Of a DNA stretch of 64,000 bases, positions 53,793-61,739 are shown piece by piece (position 1 is the stretch's first letter; every line of letters begins with the position of its first letter). The stretch covers positions 31,532-95,531 of the forward strand of contig JAAXIF010000064.1 in NCBI GenBank assembly GCA_012270485.1, given 5' to 3'. This stretch comes from Sphingobacteriales bacterium. GTDB taxonomy: Bacteria > Bacteroidota > Bacteroidia > Chitinophagales > Chitinophagaceae. Under the pieces are notes generated by a model, which searched no databases, was not told the origin of the DNA, and was given only the letters and a program-made list of their open reading frames with translations. The translations under genes and the position numbers were made by a program.

Positions 53793-54553
53793 GATTCTTT
53801 TTGTTTAAGGAGCAAAGATAGAACTACATAAGCAATAAAAGTGACAGGAACTGATAACCATCCCCACAAGAAAGCTGTAATTACAGCAATAACAGCCATT
53901 AGCAGAAAGGGAAATAATTTCCGGAAGCTCAACTGTGTGAATTTGAGTGCCAGCATGGGCAGTGTTGATACCATCAAATAACTCACCAACACAATGATGG
54001 CATACCAAATCCATTTATTGAGCAATAGCGTAATCACCCATGTTTCTTGGGTATTCCAATAGATCAATGGAAAAGAAGCCAGCAACAAGCCTGCAGCCGG
54101 TATGGGCACCCCTTTAAATCCATGCTGTTGGGTGGTATCGATATTGAATCTTGCTAGTCTGTAAGCACCCGCACATGGCAAGATAAAAGCGGGTAATAAC
54201 CAACCCATTGATGTATCCAATCCGTCTGCTTCTTGTGCTACAGATAATCTGAGAAATTGCCAGGCAATCAATCCGGGAACTACCCCAAAGCTTACTACAT
54301 CTGCTAAAGAATCCAATTGCTTTCCCATATCTGAGGGAACTTTCAGTAAACGTGCAAAAAAACCATCACAAAAGTCAATGATCGCAGCCACAGCCAACAG
54401 TACACTTGCCCATTGCATTTGCTCCGGTATTTCTACAATGGTTTCCCCGTTAGATGAATAGGCCATCGTTAAACCGGTCTGCATCACCATCACAATGGCA
54501 AAACATCCACATAACAGGTTCAAAAGGGTAAAGAGGTTGGGGATTTGTTTCAT
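53789..54553 (-). CDS. pssA: CDP-diacylglycerol-serine O-phosphatidyltransferase
   Basis: 254 aa membrane enzyme with the CDP-alcohol phosphotransferase motif D-x2-DG-x2-AR-x8-G-x3-D-x3-D (DFCDGFFARLL ... GKQLDSLAD, about 62-86), preceded by NLFTLLNLLCGCFAIVMV. Six to eight hydrophobic segments. Makes phosphatidylserine from CDP-diacylglycerol, the route to phosphatidylethanolamine. Confidence 0.94.
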   Translation of the reverse strand: MKQIPNLFTLLNLLCGCFAIVMVMQTGLTMAYSSNGETIVEIPEQMQWASVLLAVAAIIDFCDGFFARLLKVPSDMGKQLDSLADVVSFGVVPGLIAWQFLRLSVAQEADGLDTSMGWLLPAFILPCAGAYRLARFNIDTTQQHGFKGVPIPAAGLLLASFPLIYWNTQETWVITLLLNKWIWYAIIVLVSYLMVSTLPMLALKFTQLSFRKLFPFLLMAVIAVITAFLWGWLSVPVTFIAYVVLSLLLKQKES

Positions 54554-54567
54554 GATATTTATGGTTG

Positions 54568-54611
54568 ATAGTCAATAGTCCATGGACCATGGTCTATGGA
54601 CTATTGACTAT
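54568..54611. repeat. 44-bp near-perfect palindrome (CCATGGACCATGG core)
   Basis: Equals its reverse complement except for a single mismatched pair, the same one as at 41399-41438; the shared core is CCATGGACCATGGTCTATGG, here flanked by ATAGTC words. Between the start of pssA and the end of the aminopeptidase P gene. Confidence 0.75.
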
Positions 54612-54618
54612 GGACTAC

Positions 54619-55914
54619 TCACTTATTTTTCTTCATCAACCCCTCAATCTCTTCCACGGTAATAGGAATATTTTTCATGAGGTCGATATTGCCGTTTTTA
54701 GTAATCCAGAAATTATTCTCGATTCTTACACCCATTTGTTCTTCTTCAATATAAATACCGGGTTCAATGGTAAAGACCATTCCTGCTTGAATAGGTGCTG
54801 TTCTTGTTCCTACATCGTGCACATCAATACCGAGATGATGGGATATACCATGGTATAAATATTTGCGATACGCTCTGTTCTCCGGATCTTCATTCTTCAC
54901 TTCTGTTTTTCGCAATAATCCGATTTTTAAGAATTGCTGTGTAGCTTCTTCTCCTACTTTCTCGGTATAGTCTACAATAGAAATACCCGGCTTTAAAATG
55001 CTCTTTGCATAATTGTGTAAATGTAAACAAGCATTGTAAACTGTTTTTTGCCTTCGTGTGAATTTACCGTTAACCGGCACTGTTCTGGTGAGATCCGCGC
55101 AATATCCGCCATACTCTGCACCAAAATCCATCAGTACCATTTCGCCATCCTTACATTCTTGGTTATTGGAAACATAGTGAAGGGTTCTGGCCCTGTCGCC
55201 ACTCGCAATAATACTTCCGTAGGCGGGACCGGTAGCGCGTTGACTATAAAAACTGTGAAAGATCTCTGCCTCGATTTCATATTCAAAAACACCGGGTTTG
55301 ATAAACCCTAATAATCTACGGAAAGTCTTATCCGTGATATTGATCGCTTGTTGCAATACTGCCACTTCCTCTTTGGTCTTAATAGCCCGTAAAGACTTCA
55401 TGATCTTGGCAGTACGATGATATACATGCAATGGATAACGTTCTTTCATCTCATCTACAAAACGATAATCCCTGCTTCTGATCAATGATGCTTTACGATC
55501 GTTTTCATTGGTATCTAAATACACATTATCGGCTAAATGAACCCATGTTTGTAAAAAAGCATCAATGCTGTCAAGCCAAACAATTGTTGCGATGCCGGAA
55601 ATAGCCGTGGCTTCCTGTTTACGGAGTCGTTTGCCATCCCATTTTTCTTTCAGTTCATTGGGCCGAACCAGTACCAATACTTCTCTGTATTTCGGATCCG
55701 GACAATCGGGAAAGAGAATCACCATGGAGTCTTCTTGGGTAATGCCGCTTAGCCAATACAAATTACTGTTCTGTTTGAACTTGTGTAAGGCGTCGCCATT
55801 CATCGGCCATTCATCATTGCTCACAAAGATGGCAATGCTGTTGGGTAACATGGCTTTTATAAAACGCTTACGATTGATTATGAATAGATTGGGATCCAGC
55901 GGCAAGTATTTCAT
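54619..55914 (-). CDS. Xaa-Pro aminopeptidase (aminopeptidase P, M24B)
   Basis: 431 aa from ATG 55914 (an upstream ATG at 55992 would add 26 atypical residues). The N-terminal AMP_N domain (FIINRKRFIKAMLPNSIAIFVSNDEWP) is followed by the pita-bread domain with dimetal ligands in LMDFGAEYGGYCADLTRTV (two Asp), GISHHLGIDVHD (His), FTIEPGIYI (Glu) and GVRIENNF (Glu). No leader, so cytoplasmic. Cleaves N-terminal Xaa-Pro bonds. Confidence 0.94.
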   Translation of the reverse strand: MKYLPLDPNLFIINRKRFIKAMLPNSIAIFVSNDEWPMNGDALHKFKQNSNLYWLSGITQEDSMVILFPDCPDPKYREVLVLVRPNELKEKWDGKRLRKQEATAISGIATIVWLDSIDAFLQTWVHLADNVYLDTNENDRKASLIRSRDYRFVDEMKERYPLHVYHRTAKIMKSLRAIKTKEEVAVLQQAINITDKTFRRLLGFIKPGVFEYEIEAEIFHSFYSQRATGPAYGSIIASGDRARTLHYVSNNQECKDGEMVLMDFGAEYGGYCADLTRTVPVNGKFTRRQKTVYNACLHLHNYAKSILKPGISIVDYTEKVGEEATQQFLKIGLLRKTEVKNEDPENRAYRKYLYHGISHHLGIDVHDVGTRTAPIQAGMVFTIEPGIYIEEEQMGVRIENNFWITKNGNIDLMKNIPITVEEIEGLMKKNK

Positions 55915-56087
55915 CGGTGCGTATTTGAAGTTTGCAATATAAAACTTTATGGTGCAGTTGATCTCAAAACTTGCCCATATCTCAGGAGGCAATTGTTAAA
56001 AAAGCATCAATATCCACGAAATATTTCTTATTTACGAACACGCTCGTATATTTACTACGAAATTATTCGTTCAATAAAACAAACAAC

Positions 56088-56837
56088 ATGAAAACGTTTA
56101 TCAACAGCAAATGGATCGGAGCAGCAATATTGGCACTTTCAGTGATTGGCTTTAGTGCCTGGAAAGTTGCGGATGGATCTGTAAACCCTCCCAAACCCTT
56201 TTCCTTCACATATAAAGATGAGGATACCACCAAAAGCAAAAAGAAATTCAAAGTGTATGGAGATCATGACAGAGAATACAAAGTGGGAGATCTGGACAAA
56301 GCTTTGAAAGAACTCGACAAAGCGACCATTGAACTAGATCGTGAACTTAAAATTGATTTCACCAAAATGGAAAAGGAAATGAAAAAGGTCATGGAAGAAA
56401 TCAAAAAAATTGATGTGGAAGGTATCAGAAAAGAAGTAGAAAATGCGATGAGAGAGGTACAATCTGCTTTACGCGAGATCGATTTCAAAGAAGTACATAA
56501 AGAGGTAGAAAAAGAAATGGGTAAAGTGAAAGAAGAACTCAAAGGTGAAAAGCTCAAACAGCATATTGACTTTGAAGGGATCAGAAAAGATGTAGAGAAA
56601 GGAATGGCTGAAGCCAAAGAAGGTATTCGCGAAGCCAAAAAACAGATTGCCGAATTGAAGGCATTTGTAGACGAGCTAGATAAAGATGGATTGATTGATA
56701 AAGACAAATCCTACAAGATCCAGATCACAAACAAAAAGCTCTATATTAACGGAAAAGAACAATCAGCTGAAGTGAATAAAAAGTATAGTAAGTACTTGGA
56801 TAAGGAAGATTATTCGATTGAGAGAGATGAGGAATAG
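56088..56837 (+). CDS. Membrane-anchored or exported coiled-coil protein, unknown function
   Basis: 249 aa from ATG 56088; an earlier reading frame adds 39 residues without start support. Residues 8-27 form a membrane/signal segment (WIGAAILALSVIGFSAWKVA). Residues about 70-215 are a long, charged coiled coil, mostly Glu and Lys, with periodic repeats such as KALKELDKATIELDRELK, KEMKKVMEEIKKIDVEGIRKEVENAMREVQSALREIDFKEVHKEVEKEMGKVKEEL. The tail resembles a small globular patch (YKIQITNKKLYINGKEQ). A scaffold or stress-type envelope protein is plausible; not a named family I recognise. Confidence 0.7.
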   Translation: MKTFINSKWIGAAILALSVIGFSAWKVADGSVNPPKPFSFTYKDEDTTKSKKKFKVYGDHDREYKVGDLDKALKELDKATIELDRELKIDFTKMEKEMKKVMEEIKKIDVEGIRKEVENAMREVQSALREIDFKEVHKEVEKEMGKVKEELKGEKLKQHIDFEGIRKDVEKGMAEAKEGIREAKKQIAELKAFVDELDKDGLIDKDKSYKIQITNKKLYINGKEQSAEVNKKYSKYLDKEDYSIERDEE

Positions 56838-56856
56838 TGAATGGTGAATTGTCAAT

Positions 56857-56922
56857 TATTAGTGAACAGTGAGTAGTGAGTGGAAAAACATTTCCTTTCT
56901 ACTCACTACTCACTACTCACTA
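56857..56922. repeat. Composite palindrome (GTGAGTAGTGAGT words)
   Basis: The left arm (56857-56879) pairs with the right arm (56899-56922), mostly made of GTGAGTA/TACTCAC words with a couple of mismatches. It lies between the coiled-coil gene (stop 56837) and the PorP/SprF gene, touching the last codons of the latter (stop 56920). Possible terminator for both. Confidence 0.7.
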
Positions 56923-57948
56923 AAACCTCACTGTCGGACATTTCACTGCATTACTGCTGTTGGAGAAGATGCCGCTTTTAATGATGGAGATTTCATAGGC
57001 GCCTCGGTATCCATTGATGTTGCCTAAATTAGAAATGGTAGCATCATAATTGAAGGTAAATCGTGTATCATTCACCTGATAACCCACCATTGGGATCACT
57101 GCATCTTTATGACGATAGTATAAGCCTAAAATCATTTGTTGTTCACCATCGCCACTCAGGTTTCGATTGGCGTTAAAACCCAGTACGGTTTCCCAGGCAT
57201 TGCCCATTTTACTGACATAGATATTGGGATTCACGATCCATAGATCTTCAAACTTGATACTGGCATTTACAAAACCGGTATAGCGTGGATTCAATCTGGC
57301 ATCAACAGCTGTAGGTGATAAGAAACTTTCACGCGGACGATTCACATGTTGTGCACTTACACCTAAATTGAAATAAAAATTATCTGAGGCAAAATAAGCA
57401 TAGTTCATGCCTACCTGCAGATCAACAAAGGTGGTTTGACTGAACAAGAATGGCTCATTAGAAGGAATGGCTATATCAAAAAATTGTCCGTTCCATTGGT
57501 TATCAAAATTGAGTTTGCTGATATCAATCCGTTTATTGATGAATCCAACTGAAAATCCACCACTCAATAAACTATTGTATCCCAACATCTGATGATAAGC
57601 CACACTTGCATAACCATTGGTGGCTATTAAATTACCATTACCCGCTCTATCACTATATAAAGCGGCCCCCACTCCCATCCATCCGTTTTCAAAACGGTTA
57701 CCAAATAATTTGGTATCTCCCCACAAACTCATGGTTCGAAAAGGGGTTCCAACATTGGCCCATTGGTTGCGATAATTACCACCAATTCGATAATCAAAGT
57801 CAGGATTAAATCCGGTATTCGCCGGATTCACCAACATGGGTGTATTGAAGTATTGAGAAAAATTCAATCCCTGTCCATTCACATGCACAGCAAGCAAACA
57901 AAACACAAAACCCATCAATATCATCTGAACACGAATACGCATACACAC
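56920..57948 (-). CDS. PorP/SprF-family type IX secretion membrane protein
   Basis: 342 aa with a signal peptide (1-25) and beta-barrel-like C-terminal regions. The N-terminal signature after the leader, LNFSQYFNTPMLVNPANTGFNPDFDYRIGGNYRNQWANVG, is typical of PorP/SprF proteins, which link T9SS cargo carrying the type B sorting domain to the outer membrane. The cargo gene is directly upstream, three bases away. Confidence 0.93.
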   Translation of the reverse strand: MCMRIRVQMILMGFVFCLLAVHVNGQGLNFSQYFNTPMLVNPANTGFNPDFDYRIGGNYRNQWANVGTPFRTMSLWGDTKLFGNRFENGWMGVGAALYSDRAGNGNLIATNGYASVAYHQMLGYNSLLSGGFSVGFINKRIDISKLNFDNQWNGQFFDIAIPSNEPFLFSQTTFVDLQVGMNYAYFASDNFYFNLGVSAQHVNRPRESFLSPTAVDARLNPRYTGFVNASIKFEDLWIVNPNIYVSKMGNAWETVLGFNANRNLSGDGEQQMILGLYYRHKDAVIPMVGYQVNDTRFTFNYDATISNLGNINGYRGAYEISIIKSGIFSNSSNAVKCPTVRF

Positions 57949-57950
57949 TA

Positions 57951-60900
57951 TTATCTAAGTAAAGTAATATCTCCTTTCTTGGAAAGTTTATCACCATTGG
58001 TAAATTCTATCTGTAAAGTATAGTGATACACTTCCTGTGGTTGTAATTTTCCTTTATACGTTCCATCCCATCCTTCTGCAGGGTTGTTGCTTACGTATAC
58101 TTGTGCACCCCATCTATTATAAATACGCCAGGTCATTTTTGCAATACCAAATCCGCGTACAAATATTCGATCATTGTTACCATCTCCATTGGGTGAGAAT
58201 GCATTGGGCACATTGGCTGCAACATTAATGACTACACTAATAGACTGGCAAGTAGTATCGCTACAACCGGCAGCATTAAAAGCTATCAAACAAGCATTAA
58301 AGGTTCCTGTTTGGTTGTACAAATGCCGAACCGGTGCGTCGATATTATTACCCACCGTACTATCTCCATCACCAAATAACCATTTGAAAGATGTAGCTCC
58401 AATCGAGTTATTGGTAAAACTAATCGCTGTATTGGGCTCTGTTGGATTGGGAGAATAGGTAAATGCTGCGGTCGGACTTCCACTCACCGTTATGGTTTGA
58501 AATGCCGTATCTCGAATATTACAGGTGGCATTATCAATGGCAATCAAACGAACTGTATAGGTACCTGGATTTGAATATAGATGAGTTGGATTGGTAGCAG
58601 TAGAAGTACCGCCATCACCAAAATCCCACAGAAATTGTTGTCCAGCCAAAGAAGTATTATTGAATATCGCATTATAAGGCGCACAACCCACAGACGGTGT
58701 AACAAAACGAGCATCTACATTAGGAGCAATTCTGATTTGCTGTACTACACTATCAGGATGATTACAATAATTGGTATCGATCAACACAAGTTTTACATCA
58801 TAAGTACCACCTGCCGCATAGGTATGTGTAACCAGTCCGGGCCCTGCTATTCTGGTATTACCATCTCCAAAATCCCAACGGAAACTTTGATTGGTGAATG
58901 GCTTACCGGCAGGTGCGATAGACGTATTATTGAATTCAAATGCTAAAGATTCACATGGAGGTAATTTGGTGGATGTAAAACCTAAAGTAGCTTCATCACC
59001 TCTTACGCGCAAAGTAATATAAGCGGTATCCGTTTGGTTACAGGTAGTAGAATCCACCGAAACCAATCGAACACGATACACACCAATCGTATTAAAAGTA
59101 TGAGAAATAGTAGGTGTAGTAGTTCTTACTTCAGGTGAGCCATCATTAAAATTCCAATAGTAAGCACGACCCTGTGCCAATGTATCTGTAAACTGAACGG
59201 TCATTGGCACACAGCCGGCAGTATCTCTTACCCCATTGATAGATGCACTCAGACCAGCACCCACACCGGCAAGATTGAAAGCAATTTTGATGGCCATGAG
59301 GTTACAGGTTCCTGCGGATGCTGTATTCGTTGCATTGGTAGGTGACCAAACACCGGCTGTACCCCTCAAATAACCGGGCGGAGTTGAACCATCACCAGTT
59401 CCTTTACAAGAACAAATAGATTGATAGATGGTACCATTCGCATCAAATCTACTTGTACCGCCATCCACATGATCCGGAGAAGGACCGCCACTTGATGTTG
59501 ATGCAGTAGCACCAAAAAAGGAGGCAAATAAGATGCGCTGAGCATCTCTTTCAATCACATAAAAATAAAAATCCGCCCCATCTGTTTGGGTTTTTATAGC
59601 ATCAGGAGTGGTGATTAACCCACGTGTACCGGCACTTGGGTAGCCCAATTCCCCTCCCCAGCCTGATACATACACATTTTCACATCTATCCACTAAAAAA
59701 GCGGTAGGTGATATATTCGGTATGTTGGAACCGTTGGTCCCAAAATTTGTTGAATAAACAAAATTTGATAAATCTGATTGAAGCTTGGCAATAAACTGTT
59801 TTCCGGTTGTTTGACTTCCATTGGCATTTACAGGTGCATTGATGACAGGCCATGCAACTGTGGTAGTGCCCATAATGTAAGGGAATCCATTACGATCAAA
59901 TTGAACACCATAGATTAAATCAAGCCCCGTAGTTCCAAAATAACTACTTCGGATTAATTGCGAGCCATCCGGACTAATGATCGCAACATAGCCATCGATA
60001 TTACCCTGACTGGTAGGGAATCGAACACCTGTTTTGTTGCCCGGAAAATTAGTACTAGCAGTAGCTCCTGCGACGTATATATTACCATTCTGTGGATGGG
60101 TTGCAAGTACAAAAGCAGCATCATCTCCATCACCTCCTAAATAAGAACTGAACAACATGGTATTTAAATCGGGCGTCAGTTTTATGACCACTCCATCCTG
60201 ATAACGATTCCCTACGGCTTGCGCAGGTTGTGATTGGAATACACCGGTTGTAACCGGGAAATTGCTAGACTGGGTTGCTGAAGCTAGGATTGGATTACCT
60301 CCTCGATCTAAAATAATTTCACTTCTTGCATCATCACCATAATTTCTCCTGATACTAATAGGTGTTAATTCCCCGGCATAATTTGCCTGTATATTGACAC
60401 CATCATTACCAGATCCACCAATTCTTACCGAACTTAACAGTGCAGCACCATTGGCGCTCAATTTTGATATGATGATATCAAACAATCCCCCACCGGAACC
60501 ATACAAACCTACTCCACGTACAGGATAACTTGAACCTGATGATGTTCTTCCTCCAATAAATAAATTACCTGCTCCATCCGCTACTAAACTATGTGGTTGT
60601 TCATTACCGGAACCTCCTAGATAAGTTGCATAAATACGATTGACCCCTGAAGGATCAAATTTTATAATAGCAATATCAGTCCCTGAAAGTTGACCTTCTG
60701 TAATACCTCCCTGAAAACTGGTTTGAAAAGCTCCATTGTTCGTAGGAAACTGTCCATTTCTAAATACAATTCCACCCCCATAAAAATTTCCCTGTCCATC
60801 ATAGGTTGCAGTAAAACCCCAGTTATCAGCAGTACTGCCTGTATACCCATAAAAAACAATCGATGGATCTACCACCAACGTAGCATCTTTATTATAAGTG

Positions 60901-61739
60901 CCATTCAATTTGAATCTTACGATATTTCCCCGCACTTCAAAACTGCAAGGAATTTCATTTTTAGTATTGCGCAATAATTGATAAGTATAAGGTGATTCCT
61001 CTTGTACTTCTATAACGGAAGTCTTGATACTGAGCTTACCTTCTTTGATTTTCAATCCATCCACCCCATCGAAATAGAGTGCTACATTGTTAATATCACC
61101 ACCTGGATGAACAATCACATCATACTTTAATTTGCCGGATGTGGTATAATACCTGATATCAATATTGGGATATACATTTTTGAATGTAACCCCTTGATAT
61201 ATCTTGACATGGGTTGCCCATTTCGTTGAATCATTCCCTAAGAAATAATTATTGTAAGTCGGTAAAGCTTTATCCGGAACAATCTGTGGATTGGGATTGG
61301 CATTCAAAAAACGAACTTGATAAGTATGTGATCGAAGAACCAAATTACCATCTGTACCGTTTCCACCCTCACCACCACGAGAAGGATCTAATGCGGTACT
61401 TTGTTTAACAACATCTGTTTTATGTTGATGATTTTCCGGATGTGGATTGAGCTTTTTAAGATCGTCTTCATTGTGCAGCAACACACGATAGCCATCCGAT
61501 TGTAAAGCGATAGAACCAACACCCGTGTTGGCAAGAAAAAGAATCTTTTTGTCCCACTGCCCTTTATTCTCTACAAATTCCAGATAATTCTGCGCCACTA
61601 CTTGGAAACCCATCATGAGTATCAAAACCAATCCTGCTATTTTCTTCAGTGCTGCCAAGCTGTAAATTTTTAATAAGTTACTATAATATACGTTCCGTAA
61701 CGTGTTAAAGTTGTTCTCAGGATATGCGACTCCAAGCAT
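57951..61739 (-). CDS. Giant secreted PKD/SBBP-repeat protein with gliding-motility C-terminal domain (T9SS type B)
   Basis: 1262 aa. Signal segment around residues 33-50 (AGLVLILMMGFQVVAQ), then a DUF7948-like N-terminal domain (about 55-270; NKGQWDKKILFLANTGVG), SBBP-type beta-propeller repeats (about 285-780; YLGGSGNEQPHSLVAD, YLGGDGDDAAFVLA, FGTTGLDLIYG), four PKD-like domains (about 840-1175; FGDGNTRIAGPGLVTHTY, FGDGGTSTATNPTHLYS, FGDGDSTVG), and a CHU_C / gliding motility-associated C-terminal domain from NVPNAFSPNGDGNNDRIFV to the end, the type B sorting signal. Start ATG 61739 overlaps recG by 23 bases; a later TTG/ATG is possible. Likely surface-exposed adhesin. Confidence 0.93.
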   Translation of the reverse strand: MLGVAYPENNFNTLRNVYYSNLLKIYSLAALKKIAGLVLILMMGFQVVAQNYLEFVENKGQWDKKILFLANTGVGSIALQSDGYRVLLHNEDDLKKLNPHPENHQHKTDVVKQSTALDPSRGGEGGNGTDGNLVLRSHTYQVRFLNANPNPQIVPDKALPTYNNYFLGNDSTKWATHVKIYQGVTFKNVYPNIDIRYYTTSGKLKYDVIVHPGGDINNVALYFDGVDGLKIKEGKLSIKTSVIEVQEESPYTYQLLRNTKNEIPCSFEVRGNIVRFKLNGTYNKDATLVVDPSIVFYGYTGSTADNWGFTATYDGQGNFYGGGIVFRNGQFPTNNGAFQTSFQGGITEGQLSGTDIAIIKFDPSGVNRIYATYLGGSGNEQPHSLVADGAGNLFIGGRTSSGSSYPVRGVGLYGSGGGLFDIIISKLSANGAALLSSVRIGGSGNDGVNIQANYAGELTPISIRRNYGDDARSEIILDRGGNPILASATQSSNFPVTTGVFQSQPAQAVGNRYQDGVVIKLTPDLNTMLFSSYLGGDGDDAAFVLATHPQNGNIYVAGATASTNFPGNKTGVRFPTSQGNIDGYVAIISPDGSQLIRSSYFGTTGLDLIYGVQFDRNGFPYIMGTTTVAWPVINAPVNANGSQTTGKQFIAKLQSDLSNFVYSTNFGTNGSNIPNISPTAFLVDRCENVYVSGWGGELGYPSAGTRGLITTPDAIKTQTDGADFYFYVIERDAQRILFASFFGATASTSSGGPSPDHVDGGTSRFDANGTIYQSICSCKGTGDGSTPPGYLRGTAGVWSPTNATNTASAGTCNLMAIKIAFNLAGVGAGLSASINGVRDTAGCVPMTVQFTDTLAQGRAYYWNFNDGSPEVRTTTPTISHTFNTIGVYRVRLVSVDSTTCNQTDTAYITLRVRGDEATLGFTSTKLPPCESLAFEFNNTSIAPAGKPFTNQSFRWDFGDGNTRIAGPGLVTHTYAAGGTYDVKLVLIDTNYCNHPDSVVQQIRIAPNVDARFVTPSVGCAPYNAIFNNTSLAGQQFLWDFGDGGTSTATNPTHLYSNPGTYTVRLIAIDNATCNIRDTAFQTITVSGSPTAAFTYSPNPTEPNTAISFTNNSIGATSFKWLFGDGDSTVGNNIDAPVRHLYNQTGTFNACLIAFNAAGCSDTTCQSISVVINVAANVPNAFSPNGDGNNDRIFVRGFGIAKMTWRIYNRWGAQVYVSNNPAEGWDGTYKGKLQPQEVYHYTLQIEFTNGDKLSKKGDITLLR

